In this document: positions 27,141-37,526 of the stretch, one piece after another
Position numbering within the stretch: position 1 is the first letter of the stretch
How the letters are laid out: every line of letters starts with the position of its first letter
DNA from: Flectobacillus major DSM 103
GTDB taxonomy: Bacteria > Bacteroidota > Bacteroidia > Cytophagales > Spirosomataceae
Assembly (NCBI RefSeq): GCF_000427405.1
Contig: NZ_KE386491.1
Coordinates: 2,339,001-2,403,000 of the forward strand
Reading direction: 5' to 3'
Length of the DNA stretch: 64,000 nt
The notes under the pieces: generated by a model
What the model saw: the letters and a program-made list of their open reading frames with translations, nothing else
The model's database searches: none
What the model was told of the DNA's origin: nothing
Translations under genes and position numbers: made by a program

Positions 27141-28451
27141 ATGAACAATCCAACTATTGCTATTATTGGTGCAGGCCCTGCTGGGTTATCAATGGCACGA
27201 GCTTTACAAAAAGCTCAGTTATCGTTTATCATTTATGAAAAGCATTACAAAACTGGCGGATTATGGGACATTGAAAATGAAGGTTCGCCAATGTACGAAT
27301 CAGCTCATTTTATTTCTTCCAAAACCTTATCAGGGTTTCCTGATTTTCCGATGCCCAACCACTATCCTGATTATCCTAATAGAACCCAACTGCTTGCCTA
27401 TATTCGTGACTTTGCTCAACATTATGCTCTTGAGCAATATATTTCCTTTAATACGAGCATTTTAAAAGTAGAAAAGCATGACAAGGGATGGAAATTATAT
27501 AGCCATACAGGCCAGGCTTATTTTCATGAAGAAGTAATTTGTGCCAATGGCACACTTTGGCAACCTAATATAGCACAATATCGAGGCCATTTTTCAGGAA
27601 TTATTCGCCATTCTTCAACCTTCAAAAAATCCACAGAATTGCTTGATAAACGGGTGTTGGTAGTCGGTGGGGGCAACTCTGGTGTTGATATTGCTTGCGA
27701 AGCTGCCAGCTTTGCCCAAAAAGCTTATCTGAGTTTACGAAGAGGTTATTACTTTATTCCAAAACACGTTTTTGGTACTCCTTCCGATGTTTTTTCGCAT
27801 GGAGGCCCCAAACTTCCTACCAAACTAAATCAATGGATTTTGAAGCATTTGTTGAAAATAGTAGTTGGCAACCAAACAAAGTTTGGTTTACCCCAGCCCG
27901 ACCACGAGCTTTTTGAATCACATCCACTAATGAACTCGCAAGTGATGCACCATACTTCACACGGTAATCTAAGCATCAAACCCGACATTGACTACCTTGA
28001 CGAACAAAAAGTGTATTTCAAAGATGGAAGCTCAATAGAAGTTGACGAGATAATTCTGGCAACAGGATATAACTATGCCATACCATATTCAGAGCCTTAT
28101 TTTGACTGGAAAGACAATCGCCCTCAGTTATATATGAGCCTTTTTAATCCCAAACATGACAATATCTATGTTATGGGCTTTATTGAAACTAACTCAGCCG
28201 CCTACGAAATTTTTACAGAAATGGCAGTATTGCTAGTTAATTACCTAAAAACCAAGCAATATAATCCAGAAAAAGCCCAAATATTCAGAAACAAAGTCAC
28301 CAACGAGTCACTCGACCTATCTGGCGGTATTCGCTTCGTAGCTTCACCACGACATACTGGTTATGTTGATAGCGATACCTACCGAGCTAATCTAAAAAAG
28401 ATACAAAAACAAATGAATTGGCGTGGGTATAGCAAAGGCGATTATAGGTAA
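27141..28451 (+). CDS. Flavin-containing monooxygenase-like FAD/NADPH protein
   Basis: 436 residues. The FAD-binding Rossmann motif IGAGPAGL is at 9-16, the second (NADPH) motif VVGGGNSGVDIA at about 173-184, and the FMO signature FSGIIRHSSTFK lies between them. LATGY near 310 marks the end of the second nucleotide-binding domain. It is a cytosolic class B monooxygenase or related disulfide/amine oxidoreductase. There are no membrane segments. Divergent from the OsmC gene; the substrate is unknown. Confidence 0.85.
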   Translation: MNNPTIAIIGAGPAGLSMARALQKAQLSFIIYEKHYKTGGLWDIENEGSPMYESAHFISSKTLSGFPDFPMPNHYPDYPNRTQLLAYIRDFAQHYALEQYISFNTSILKVEKHDKGWKLYSHTGQAYFHEEVICANGTLWQPNIAQYRGHFSGIIRHSSTFKKSTELLDKRVLVVGGGNSGVDIACEAASFAQKAYLSLRRGYYFIPKHVFGTPSDVFSHGGPKLPTKLNQWILKHLLKIVVGNQTKFGLPQPDHELFESHPLMNSQVMHHTSHGNLSIKPDIDYLDEQKVYFKDGSSIEVDEIILATGYNYAIPYSEPYFDWKDNRPQLYMSLFNPKHDNIYVMGFIETNSAAYEIFTEMAVLLVNYLKTKQYNPEKAQIFRNKVTNESLDLSGGIRFVASPRHTGYVDSDTYRANLKKIQKQMNWRGYSKGDYR

Positions 28452-28471
28452 AACCTATTTATTTAAACAAA

Positions 28472-28505
28472 AAGCCCCTATCAACTTTCGTCGATAAGGG
28501 CTTTC
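28472..28505. terminator. Bidirectional terminator between FMO-like gene and aconitase
   Basis: Arms 28472-28483 and 28494-28505 pair with one mismatch, with A/T-rich outer ends on both sides and a 10-nt loop. It serves the convergent genes ending at 28451 (+) and 28527 (-). Confidence 0.75.
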
Positions 28506-28526
28506 AAATCTATACTATTACGCCAA

Positions 28527-30791
28527 TTACTTCACGCTAGCACGGATAATATTCAATGCACCACCTGCTTTAAACCATTCAATTTGTTGGTCGTTGTAAG
28601 AGTGATTAGCCAAGATAGTTTCAGAGCTACCATCGGCATGATTCAATACAACTTCCAAAGGCTTGCCTGGTGCAAATTCTGTCAAACCGTTGATGTCGAT
28701 AATGTCATCTTCAAGGATTTTGTCATAGTCTGCGTCATTAGCAAATGTCAATGCCAACATACCTTGTTTTTTCAAGTTGGTTTCGTGGATACGAGCAAAT
28801 GACTTCACTAATACAGCACGAACACCCAAGTGACGAGGTTCCATAGCAGCGTGTTCACGAGAAGAACCTTCACCGTAGTTTTGGTCACCTACTACAATCG
28901 ACCCAATACCAGCAGCTTTGTAAGCACGTTGAGTAGCTGGTACTGGACCATATTCGCCAGTCAATTGGTTTTTAACGTTATCTGTTTTGTCGTTAGCAAA
29001 GTTTACAGCACCAATCAACATATTGTTTGAGATGTTGTCTAAGTGGCCACGGTATTTCAACCAAGGGCCAGCCATAGAAATATGGTCGGTTGTACACTTT
29101 CCTTTTGCTTTAATCAATAATTTCAAACCTTTGATATCAGAACCTTCCCAAGCTGCGAATGGCTCTAACAACTGCAAACGGTCTGAGGTTGGTGATACTT
29201 TTACTTCTACAGTCGAACCGTCCTCTGCTGGAGCTTGGTAGCCTGCATCTTCTACGGCAAAACCTTTTGTTGGTAATTCGTCACCTACTGGAGCATCCAA
29301 TTTCACTTGCTCACCTGCTTCGTTTGTCAAAGTATCAGTAAGTGGGTTGAATGTCAAGTCACCAGCAATAGCCAATGCTGTAACCAATTCAGGAGAAGCT
29401 ACAAATGCGTAAGTATTTGGGTTACCATCGGCACGCTTTGCAAAGTTACGGTTGAATGAGTGAACGATTGTGTTTTTCTCACCTTTCTCGGCACCTGGGC
29501 GAGCCCACTGACCAATACAAGGGCCACAAGCGTTTGAGAATACTTTTGCACCAATTTCGTTGAAAGTATCAATAAAACCATCACGTTCGATTGTATAGCG
29601 TACTTGTTCAGAACCTGGTGTAATTGTAAACTCGGCTTTAGTTTTCAAGCCTTTAGCAGCAACTTGCTTAGCCAAAGAAGCAGCACGAGAAATATCTTCA
29701 TAAGAAGAGTTGGTACAAGAACCAATCAAACCTACTTCTACTTTGGTAGGCCAGCCGTTTTTCTCAGCCAATTCTTTCATTTTAGAGATAGGCGTAGCCA
29801 AATCTGGTGTGAAAGGACCGTTCAAGTGTGGCTCTAAAGTATCTAAGTCAATTTCGATTAATTGGTCGAAATATGTAGCTGGGTCAGCATATACCTCTGG
29901 GTCGGCAGTCAAGTGTTCTTTGATACCGTCTGCCAAAGCAGCTACATCTGCACGACCAGTTGCTTGCAAATAACGAGCCATTGAATCGTCATAACCAAAT
30001 GTAGAAGTTGTAGCACCAATTTCAGCACCCATGTTGGCAATAGTACCTTTACCAGTTGCCGACATTGAAGTAACACCTTCACCAAAATATTCAACAATAC
30101 AACCAGTACCACCTTTTACAGTAAGAATACCAGCTACTTTCAAGATAACGTCTTTAGCAGAAGTCCATCCGTTCAATTTACCAGTTAATTTTACACCGAT
30201 TAATTTAGGAAACTTCAACTCCCATGCCAAACCTGCCATTACGTCGCAAGCATCAGCACCACCAACACCAATTGCAATCATACCCAAACCACCAGCGTTT
30301 ACAGTATGCGAATCAGTACCAATCATCATACCACCTGGAAATGCGTAGTTTTCGATAACTACTTGGTGAATAATACCAGCACCTGCTTTCCAGAAACCAA
30401 TACCGTATTTGTCGGAAACTGATGAAAGGAAATCATAAACTTCTTTATTTTTATCAACAGCTACAGCTAAGTCAGTGTTTGATGAAACTTTCGCTTCGAT
30501 CAAGTGGTCGCAGTGTACTGTAGAAGGAACTGCCACTTTTGGACGGCCAGCCTGCATAAATTGCAACAACGCCATTTGTGCGGTAGCATCTTGCATAGCA
30601 ACACGGTCTGGAGCAAAGTCAACATACGACTTACCTCTTTCAAAAGTCTGAGTTGGTGTACCTTCCCACAAGTGAGAATAAAGGATTTTTTCAGTTAACG
30701 TTAACGGTCTTCCTACGAGTTTACGTGCCGCCTCTACGCGTGCAGGCATTCTATCGTAAACCGCCTTAATCATTTCTATGTCAAAAGCCAT
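28527..30791 (-). CDS. acn: Aconitate hydratase (mitochondrial-type aconitase)
   Basis: 754 residues from the ATG at 30791; the open frame extends to 30938, but the extra 49 residues are unlike aconitase. It interconverts citrate and isocitrate in the TCA cycle. The [4Fe-4S] ligands are Cys359 (GSCTNSS), Cys422 and Cys425 (CGPCIG). Other hallmarks are [32 protein letters not shown] and [16 protein letters not shown]. The length matches the compact Bacteroidota/mitochondrial enzyme, not the 890-residue AcnA. The gene appears monocistronic. Confidence 0.96.
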   Translation of the reverse strand: MAFDIEMIKAVYDRMPARVEAARKLVGRPLTLTEKILYSHLWEGTPTQTFERGKSYVDFAPDRVAMQDATAQMALLQFMQAGRPKVAVPSTVHCDHLIEAKVSSNTDLAVAVDKNKEVYDFLSSVSDKYGIGFWKAGAGIIHQVVIENYAFPGGMMIGTDSHTVNAGGLGMIAIGVGGADACDVMAGLAWELKFPKLIGVKLTGKLNGWTSAKDVILKVAGILTVKGGTGCIVEYFGEGVTSMSATGKGTIANMGAEIGATTSTFGYDDSMARYLQATGRADVAALADGIKEHLTADPEVYADPATYFDQLIEIDLDTLEPHLNGPFTPDLATPISKMKELAEKNGWPTKVEVGLIGSCTNSSYEDISRAASLAKQVAAKGLKTKAEFTITPGSEQVRYTIERDGFIDTFNEIGAKVFSNACGPCIGQWARPGAEKGEKNTIVHSFNRNFAKRADGNPNTYAFVASPELVTALAIAGDLTFNPLTDTLTNEAGEQVKLDAPVGDELPTKGFAVEDAGYQAPAEDGSTVEVKVSPTSDRLQLLEPFAAWEGSDIKGLKLLIKAKGKCTTDHISMAGPWLKYRGHLDNISNNMLIGAVNFANDKTDNVKNQLTGEYGPVPATQRAYKAAGIGSIVVGDQNYGEGSSREHAAMEPRHLGVRAVLVKSFARIHETNLKKQGMLALTFANDADYDKILEDDIIDINGLTEFAPGKPLEVVLNHADGSSETILANHSYNDQQIEWFKAGGALNIIRASVK

Positions 30792-31261
30792 TTTTATTGA
30801 GTATTTAGTATTTAGACATAAGTATAAGCACTTTTGAAAGCCAAAACCAAAAAAAAGTCGTTTTTTTAGAATATTCTCCTTTCTATTTTCACTTCTCCAA
30901 GGCTCAATACTTTTTTCATCCTCAAAACTAATACACAAAATCCGTTTTTAGGTAATGTTATGTGCTAAATTAAATATAGACTAAAAAATATTAAAAAATT
31001 GCTAATTTTTTTCTGGTTATTCACCCTTATAGTTGTTTTAATTTTAGTACTGATTTTTAGGGCTAAAAACCTATTTGGGGAAGCTAACAGATACTACTTA
31101 CTCTCAATATAGCCCTTGTTATAATCGATTTGTAGGTTGTTTTGCACTTTATCAAAGGCTTAACTCTTAATCTATGCTCTTTTTATATTGAATTCTAAAC
31201 AAGCTATTCCTTATCTTTGCTCTAACAACATGCCTTATTAATCTATTTCTATAGTAATTCG
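30792..31261. other. 470-bp divergent spacer, aconitase / histidine kinase
   Basis: AT-rich. On the minus strand, TAGTTTTG (30923-30930) matches TAnnTTTG without a good -33 element, and a weaker TTG-N17-TACTTATG lies closer to the aconitase start. On the plus strand a strong promoter is at 31188-31219. There is no gene. Confidence 0.45.
31188..31219 (+). promoter_or_regulatory. Bacteroidota-type promoter for the histidine kinase operon
   Basis: TTG at 31188-31190, 21-nt spacer, TATCTTTG at 31212-31219 (perfect TAnnTTTG). Transcription should start near 31226, giving a leader of about 36 nt. Confidence 0.7.
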
Positions 31262-33103
31262 ATGAAAAAAAACCGCCTTTTTACCTTACTGATTTTATGC
31301 GTTACATACGTATTTGCTTGGGGGCAAACAGACAAACAGAAGCTGTTACTACATGAGCTACAAGCCACAAAGCCGCACTCAAAACCCCAATTGACTGCAC
31401 TAATCAAACTGGCCGATTCTTATAACACTAGCAACCACAAGGTGTTATTTGATTATGCCCAAAAAGCCGACTCGCTAGCCAAGGCCCTACACGACAACGA
31501 AGCTCAGGCCAAGGTGTATTCGTTGTATTCTTATTATTACCGTCGTGAAGGCAATTTCCCTGAGGCCCTAAACTTTGCATTACTGTCGTTTAAAGAATCG
31601 GAAAAAAAACAAGATGAAAAACGAATGGGTGTAGCCTACAAAGACGTAGGAATGATTTATAAAGAAATGTCGGCCAAAAAAAATAATACCCGAATGCTCA
31701 ATCTTGGGCTAGGGTATGCTCTGAAAGCCCTCAAAATATCCTTAAAAATCAACGATACCCTCAATATTGTCGACTCCTATAATGTCATTGCGATTACTCA
31801 TCGTGACCTCAAAAATTATCCTGAAGCATATCGTAATTTACAAAAAGCCTTGTCCCTAGCATTGCTATCGCCAATGGTGATGAAAGTTTCGGGGGCAAAA
31901 CTCTACAACAACACTAGCCAAGTGTATAACGAGTATTTTAAAGATTACCCAAAAGCTTTGGATTTTTGCCAAAAAGCATTGGCTTTGAATACCGAAAACG
32001 AATCGAAAACAGGCATTACACACAACTGTATGACGATTTCTCAGATTTATACTAAGCTCAACAACCATAAAGCTGCCATTGAATACGCCCACCGAGCCTT
32101 GGCTGTAAGCCAAGAACTTGACGCACCGCACCGTATTCTCAATAGCTATGTGGTGCTTTCACAGGCTTATCAAGGGGCAAACGACTACAAAAATGCTTTT
32201 AAATACGAAATTCTAAACCATCAACTCAGCGATTCGCTTATCAACGTAGAAAGCGACCAAGATATAAACCATTTGTTGGTCAAATACGAAACCGAAAAGA
32301 AAGAACAACAAATACGAGCTTTGGATACCCAAAACAAACTCCAATGGATTATTATTGGTATAAGTATTGTAGGAATTGTCTTGTTGGCGTATTTGGGCTA
32401 TTCGCTTCGCAAAAAGAACCAAATGATTCAAGAATCTAATGAGGTTCTTGAATCAAAAAACCAAAAAATTGAGGCTCAAAGCAACGAGTTGTCGCTGATG
32501 ATGAAAGAATTGCACCATCGGGTCAAAAACAATTTGGCTATTATTTCAAGCCTTTTGAATATACAATCGTACCAGCTCAAAGACCGTGAGGCTATTCTGG
32601 CTGTTCGACAAGGCAAGCAAAGGGTTGAGGCAATGGCTTTGATACATCAACGCCTTTATCAAAACGATACACTTACCTCTATCAATATCCGAGAGTACAT
32701 AGCTCAATTAGCCGAAAATATCATGCTTTCTTTTGGCTTTAGCCACGAAAATTTTCAGTTAGACATCCATGTCGAAAACGAACAATTAGACGTAGAACAG
32801 GCCATTCCGCTGGGGCTTATTTTGAATGAACTCATTACAAATTCGTTTAAATATGCTTATAAAGATATTCCAAATCCTTACCTTAGTATAACCCTACAAG
32901 GTAAAAACCACATTACCCTCGAAGTACAAGACAATGGTCATGGCTTTGATATTGCCCTTTGGGAGCAGTCGGGAGGCTCTTTTGGTAAACAACTTATCAA
33001 GATGCTGTCGCAACAGCTACACGGCAAGATTACCATTATTAGCCATGAAGGCTTTCAGTTCAAGCTCATTATTCCTAACCGAACACTAGAATGGGCGGCC
33101 TAA
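31262..33103 (+). CDS. Sensor histidine kinase with periplasmic TPRs, HisKA_2 type
   Basis: 613 residues. A signal peptide or first TM (1-22, ending FAWGQ) precedes TPR-like helical repeats (about 45-330), one transmembrane segment (about 361-380, IIIGISIVGIVLLAYLGYSL), a short coiled coil and a HisKA_2 dimerisation domain, with ELHHRVKNN and phospho-acceptor His at about 419. A HATPase_c domain follows (LGLILNELITNSFKYAY N-box, DNGHGFD). It is 24 nt upstream of a LytTR response regulator, its likely partner. Its own promoter is at 31188. Confidence 0.9.
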   Translation: MKKNRLFTLLILCVTYVFAWGQTDKQKLLLHELQATKPHSKPQLTALIKLADSYNTSNHKVLFDYAQKADSLAKALHDNEAQAKVYSLYSYYYRREGNFPEALNFALLSFKESEKKQDEKRMGVAYKDVGMIYKEMSAKKNNTRMLNLGLGYALKALKISLKINDTLNIVDSYNVIAITHRDLKNYPEAYRNLQKALSLALLSPMVMKVSGAKLYNNTSQVYNEYFKDYPKALDFCQKALALNTENESKTGITHNCMTISQIYTKLNNHKAAIEYAHRALAVSQELDAPHRILNSYVVLSQAYQGANDYKNAFKYEILNHQLSDSLINVESDQDINHLLVKYETEKKEQQIRALDTQNKLQWIIIGISIVGIVLLAYLGYSLRKKNQMIQESNEVLESKNQKIEAQSNELSLMMKELHHRVKNNLAIISSLLNIQSYQLKDREAILAVRQGKQRVEAMALIHQRLYQNDTLTSINIREYIAQLAENIMLSFGFSHENFQLDIHVENEQLDVEQAIPLGLILNELITNSFKYAYKDIPNPYLSITLQGKNHITLEVQDNGHGFDIALWEQSGGSFGKQLIKMLSQQLHGKITIISHEGFQFKLIIPNRTLEWAA

Positions 33104-33127
33104 ACCTATCTGAAATTTAATTTATAC

Positions 33128-33877
33128 ATGGAAAAAATTAATATCCTTATCATAGAAGACGAGATGATTCTGGCCTACGACCTCCAATTAACCTTAGAGG
33201 CCGAGGGCTACGATATTGTCGGTATCGCTCCTAATTATGACGAAGCGATACGCCTGTACACCCACAACCATGTAGATTTGATTCTTTGTGATATTTCGCT
33301 CCGTGACTCTCTCAATGGTATCGAAACAGCCAAAAAATTGCAATCTATCAAACCAGCACCCTTAATTTACTTAACGGCTTTGGCCGATAAAATCACCCAG
33401 TATCAGGCATTTGAAACCTTTCCTTCGGCTTATATTACCAAACCTTACGACATCGTATCGTTGAGAATTGCCATTGAATTGGCTCTTCGTAATTTTGCCA
33501 AGCCAATTCACATAGAAGAATCTGAAGCAACCAAAGAAAAAATAAATTTAAAAAGAGATACAATTCTTTTGCTAGGCGAAGCCATTTTTATCAAAAACAA
33601 CTATGCCTTTATAAAAATCCCTATCAAAGAAATCGTTTATCTGGAAGCCGACAGTACCTATTGCCACCTTTATACTACTTCCCAAAAAATAACAATGCGG
33701 CTTAGCCTAAGCTCGTTTCTGGAACAAGTAAAAAGCCAAAACCTGATTCGGGTACACAAAACCTACGCTGTTAATATCAATTGGATTTATTCATTCAACG
33801 AAAAAGAAATGAATGTAAAAGGCATAGAAATTCCGATTGGCAAGAACTTCAAAGAGGCTTTCAAAAACATTTTTTAA
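33128..33877 (+). CDS. LytTR-family response regulator
   Basis: 249 residues. The receiver domain (about 5-120) has IIEDE acidic residues, phospho-acceptor Asp55 in LILCDISLRD, and Lys in YITKPYD. The C-terminal LytTR domain (about 160-249) has IVYLEADSTYCHLYT and LIRVHKTYAVNINWI. It is a cytoplasmic transcription factor phosphorylated by the HisKA_2 kinase 24 nt upstream. Targets are unknown; none is obvious in the window. Confidence 0.92.
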   Translation: MEKINILIIEDEMILAYDLQLTLEAEGYDIVGIAPNYDEAIRLYTHNHVDLILCDISLRDSLNGIETAKKLQSIKPAPLIYLTALADKITQYQAFETFPSAYITKPYDIVSLRIAIELALRNFAKPIHIEESEATKEKINLKRDTILLLGEAIFIKNNYAFIKIPIKEIVYLEADSTYCHLYTTSQKITMRLSLSSFLEQVKSQNLIRVHKTYAVNINWIYSFNEKEMNVKGIEIPIGKNFKEAFKNIF

Positions 33878-34051
33878 TGGATTAAATAGGTTCTTATCTG
33901 ATAAAACTATCGTTTTTTCGGGCATATAAAGGATTTTACAAGGTATTTTTGAATTGAAGTTTATATATTTGGGGCAAAAGAGTATTCATCTATCTACACA
34001 ATAGATAGAAAATCCTGATTACAGGTATCTGTAAAGTTGTTTTAAAAAGAT

Positions 34052-36538
34052 ATGTCGAAAAACTTAGTAATAGTAGAATCGCCAGCCAAGGCAAAAACCA
34101 TTGAAGGCTATCTAGGTAAAGATTTTACCGTAAAATCTTCTTTTGGTCACGTCCGTGATTTGCCCGACAAAGGCATGGCTATTGATATTGAAAATGGGTT
34201 CAAGCCTACTTATGAAATATCTCCTGACAAAGTAAAGGTAGTCAACGAGTTAAAGTCCCTAGCAAAGTCTTCAGAGGAAGTTTGGTTAGCAACCGATGAT
34301 GACCGTGAAGGGGAATCTATCTCGTGGCACTTAAAAGAAGCCCTAGGCTTGGCCGATAATACCAAAAGGATTGTCTTCCGAGAAATTACCAAAAAGGCTA
34401 TCCAAAATGCCATTCAGAATCCTCGGACTATCGACATGGACTTGGTAAACGCCCAACAGGCTCGCCGATTACTCGACCGCCTTATTGGTTTTGAGCTTTC
34501 GCCTGTTCTGTGGTCGAAAGTAAAAAAAGGACTTTCTGCTGGGCGTGTGCAGTCGGTTGCTGTTAGAATTATCGTAGAACGTGAACGTGATATAGAAACT
34601 TTCGACAGCAAATCGTCTTTTAAAGTGGTGGCTCAGTTTTTATTGGAAGGCAATAAAGTCTTACAGGCCGAACTTCCCAAAAACTTTGAAACTGAAGACA
34701 CGGCTCGTAGTTTCTTGGAAAAATGTATTGGAGCTAGTTTCAAAATTAAATCTTTAGAAACCAAACCTGCCAAAAAATCTCCTTCTCCTCCTTTTACTAC
34801 TTCGACACTCCAACAAGAGGCTTCTCGAAAGTTAGGTTATTCAGTAGCATCTACCATGCTTTATGCTCAAAAGCTTTATGAAGCTGGTAAAATTTCTTAT
34901 ATGAGAACCGACTCTACCAATCTTTCGGAAGAGGCTATCGAAAAGGCAAAAGCTGCGATTATCGACCAATTTGGCAATCAATACGTACAGACTCGTCAAT
35001 ATAAAACCAAAAACGAATCGGCTCAGGAAGCTCACGAAGCCATTCGTCCTACCGATTTTTCGGTAACATCTGCTGGTGCCGACCCCAAAGAAAAACGTTT
35101 GTACGAACTTATCTGGAAGCGTTCGATTGCCTCGCAGATGGCCGATGCTCAGCTAGAGCGTACAACAGCAAGTATCACGATTTCGAGTACCCCCGAAGAG
35201 CTTATTGCACAAGGTGAAGTAATCAAATTTGATGGTTTCTTGGCGGTATATTTGGAAAGTAAAGATGACGAAGAAGATGAAGAAAACTCAAAAATGCTTC
35301 CTCCGCTCAATGTCAACCAAATCCTCAACTTAGACACCCTCAAGGCTACACAGCGTTTTAGCCGCCCAGCTCCTCGCTATACCGAGGCCAGTTTGGTAAA
35401 AGCTCTTGAGGAAAAAGGCATTGGCCGTCCTTCTACTTATGCACCTACTATCTCTACTATTATCAAACGTGAGTATGTTGTAAAAGAAGATAGACCAGGC
35501 AAAGAACGAGATTTTAAAGAATTGGTTTTGAAAAGTGATAAAATTACTGAAAAAACCAGCAAAGAAACCTACGGTGCCGAAAAAAGTAAGCTATTCCCAA
35601 CGTCGGTAGGAATGGTTGTCAACGATTTCTTGGTAAGTAATTTCAAAGGCGTTGTTGATTTCAAATTCACCGCCGATATGGAAGATGAATTTGACGAAAT
35701 CGCTCAGGGAAATATAGAATGGTCAAAAATGATTGACAATTTCTACAAAGATTTCCATAAAACGATTGAAGAAAGTAAAAACGCAGAAAGAAGTTCGGCT
35801 TCGTCAACCCGTGAACTTGGCATAGACCCCAACACTGGTAAAACTGTTTCGGTGAAATTGGGTAAATTTGGGCCTTATGCTCAATTAGGCGATACCAAAG
35901 ACGAAGAAAAGCCTATTTTTGTCAACCTCCCCAAAGACAAGCTCCTTTCGTCTATTACCTTTGAAGAAGTATTAGAGCTTTTTGAAAAACCTCGCTTACC
36001 CCGTGAAATTGGTTTTTATGAAGACAAACCAATCATTATCGGAGCAGGCAAGCTAGGGCCTTACGTAAAACACGACGACAAATTTGTAAGCCTAGAAGCA
36101 ACCGACGACCCTTTTACCATTGAAGAACCTAGGGCTATCGAGTTGATTCTGGCCAAAAGAGCTGCCGATGCAGGCGGTGCTTTGGGCGAATTTGAAGGAC
36201 AGCCTATTTCTACAGGAAAAGGTAGATTTGGCCCTTACGTAAAACACGATGGCAAGTATTTCTCATTGGGCAAAACAGATTCTTTGACCAGTATTACTTT
36301 AGAAAGAGCTATTGAAATTATTCTTGCTAAAAGAAATCAAGAAGCTAATAAATATATCAAAGAATTCCCTGAAAATGAAAGCATTAAGGTCGTCAATGGC
36401 GTATATGGCCCCTATATCCAAATTGGAAAACGAAACGTGAAAATACCCAAAGATATGGTTGCTGCCGACCTTACCCTAGAAGATTGTATTAAGCTAGGTG
36501 AGGAAACTCCAGCCCCAACCCGAGGACGTAAAAAATAG
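34052..36538 (+). CDS. topA: DNA topoisomerase I
   Basis: 828 residues, type IA topoisomerase relaxing negative supercoils. The TOPRIM domain (1-115) has the catalytic Glu in NLVIVESPAKAKTI and the acidic cluster DDDREGE. The active-site Tyr is at about 283 in ISYMRTDSTNLS. The central toroid contains RPAPRYTEASLVKALEEKGIGRPSTYA. The C-terminus has several KxGPYVKHDDK-type repeats in place of zinc fingers, usual in Bacteroidota, and a basic tail. TATATTTG at 33964-33971 is a possible -7 element without a matching -33. A strong terminator follows. Confidence 0.97.
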   Translation: MSKNLVIVESPAKAKTIEGYLGKDFTVKSSFGHVRDLPDKGMAIDIENGFKPTYEISPDKVKVVNELKSLAKSSEEVWLATDDDREGESISWHLKEALGLADNTKRIVFREITKKAIQNAIQNPRTIDMDLVNAQQARRLLDRLIGFELSPVLWSKVKKGLSAGRVQSVAVRIIVERERDIETFDSKSSFKVVAQFLLEGNKVLQAELPKNFETEDTARSFLEKCIGASFKIKSLETKPAKKSPSPPFTTSTLQQEASRKLGYSVASTMLYAQKLYEAGKISYMRTDSTNLSEEAIEKAKAAIIDQFGNQYVQTRQYKTKNESAQEAHEAIRPTDFSVTSAGADPKEKRLYELIWKRSIASQMADAQLERTTASITISSTPEELIAQGEVIKFDGFLAVYLESKDDEEDEENSKMLPPLNVNQILNLDTLKATQRFSRPAPRYTEASLVKALEEKGIGRPSTYAPTISTIIKREYVVKEDRPGKERDFKELVLKSDKITEKTSKETYGAEKSKLFPTSVGMVVNDFLVSNFKGVVDFKFTADMEDEFDEIAQGNIEWSKMIDNFYKDFHKTIEESKNAERSSASSTRELGIDPNTGKTVSVKLGKFGPYAQLGDTKDEEKPIFVNLPKDKLLSSITFEEVLELFEKPRLPREIGFYEDKPIIIGAGKLGPYVKHDDKFVSLEATDDPFTIEEPRAIELILAKRAADAGGALGEFEGQPISTGKGRFGPYVKHDGKYFSLGKTDSLTSITLERAIEIILAKRNQEANKYIKEFPENESIKVVNGVYGPYIQIGKRNVKIPKDMVAADLTLEDCIKLGEETPAPTRGRKK

Positions 36539-36558
36539 TGTTTCCCCAAAACCTTACC

Positions 36559-36603
36559 AAAGGCATAGAAGTACAAAATCACGTTGTATTTCTATGCCTT
36601 TTT
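36559..36603 (+). terminator. Intrinsic terminator after topA
   Basis: A long stem, AAAGGCATAGAA (36559-36570) with its complement ending at 36603, extended by TACAA/TTGTA inside, followed by T5. It lies 21 nt after the stop codon. Confidence 0.9.
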
Positions 36604-36678
36604 CATTAAGTTATAATATATTTCTATTCATAAATAAAAAACTCTCAACTCATAATTGACTAACTTCCTCTATCACTT

Positions 36679-37377
36679 ATGGTAAAGAAACAAAAAATCG
36701 TTGTGTTAACAGGAGCAGGTATATCGGCCGAAAGCGGTATAGCTACCTTTCGAGATGCCAATGGGCTATGGGAAAACCATGCTATAGAAGAAGTAGCCAC
36801 ACCCGAAGGTTGGCATAAAAATCCAGCATTGGTATTAGAATTTTATAACCAACGCAGAGCCCAACTAGCCAAAGTAGAACCCAATCGAGGACATTTGATT
36901 CTAAAAACGTGGGAGGAGTATTTTGATGTTCATATTATTACCCAAAACGTTGATAACCTTCATGAGCGTGCAGGTTCTAGCAATATTACACACCTTCATG
37001 GCGAACTAACCAAAGTAAGAAGTACCTATAACCCCAATTTGGTATATGATATTGGCACAAAGCCGCTACATTTAGGCGATAAATGCGAAAAAGGCTCACA
37101 ATTACGCCCACATATTGTATGGTTTGGCGAAGGTGTTCCGATGATAGACCTTGCCATAAAAATTACCCAAGAAGCCGATATTCTTGTCATTGTGGGTACA
37201 TCGATGCAGGTATATCCTGCCGCAGGACTCATCGACTATGCCGGTAGCCGTGTTCCTATTTATATTATTGACCCTCACAAGCCCAACGTATCATTAAAGA
37301 GAAATATGACTTTTATTGAAGAAAAAGGAAGTCTTGGCCTACAACAGCTCTCTAATATTTTACGCCCTACCCAATAA
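36679..37377 (+). CDS. cobB: Sir2-family NAD-dependent protein deacylase (class III, CobB-like)
   Basis: 232 residues, full length. The NAD-binding motifs are TGAGISAESGIATFRD (11-26) and ITQNVDNLHERAG (87-99); the catalytic His107 is in LHGEL. Tyr56 and Arg59 (YNQR) match the YxxR signature of SIRT5/CobB enzymes that remove succinyl and malonyl groups. The zinc-ribbon region keeps only one Cys (GDKCEKGSQLRPHIVWFGE), so structural zinc is probably absent. It is cytosolic, 141 bp after topA and beyond its terminator, so likely separate. Confidence 0.92.
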   Translation: MVKKQKIVVLTGAGISAESGIATFRDANGLWENHAIEEVATPEGWHKNPALVLEFYNQRRAQLAKVEPNRGHLILKTWEEYFDVHIITQNVDNLHERAGSSNITHLHGELTKVRSTYNPNLVYDIGTKPLHLGDKCEKGSQLRPHIVWFGEGVPMIDLAIKITQEADILVIVGTSMQVYPAAGLIDYAGSRVPIYIIDPHKPNVSLKRNMTFIEEKGSLGLQQLSNILRPTQ

Positions 37378-37526
37378 AACACCTGTGTATCAACTAGATA
37401 CAACATAAACGTACCTTTTTATACGTATTCATCCCGATCAGTTTTTCATTATTATGTAATTGAGGTGTCCTATGCTGGGATGTACAAAGTTTTACAGATA
37501 TTTTAGGTGATAATTTTCAATCATAA

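Noticed and set aside
37378-37526. Terminator between sirtuin and histidine kinase genes
   Set aside because: Only short 5-bp inverted repeats (for example GTATC/GATAC) are present; not convincing.
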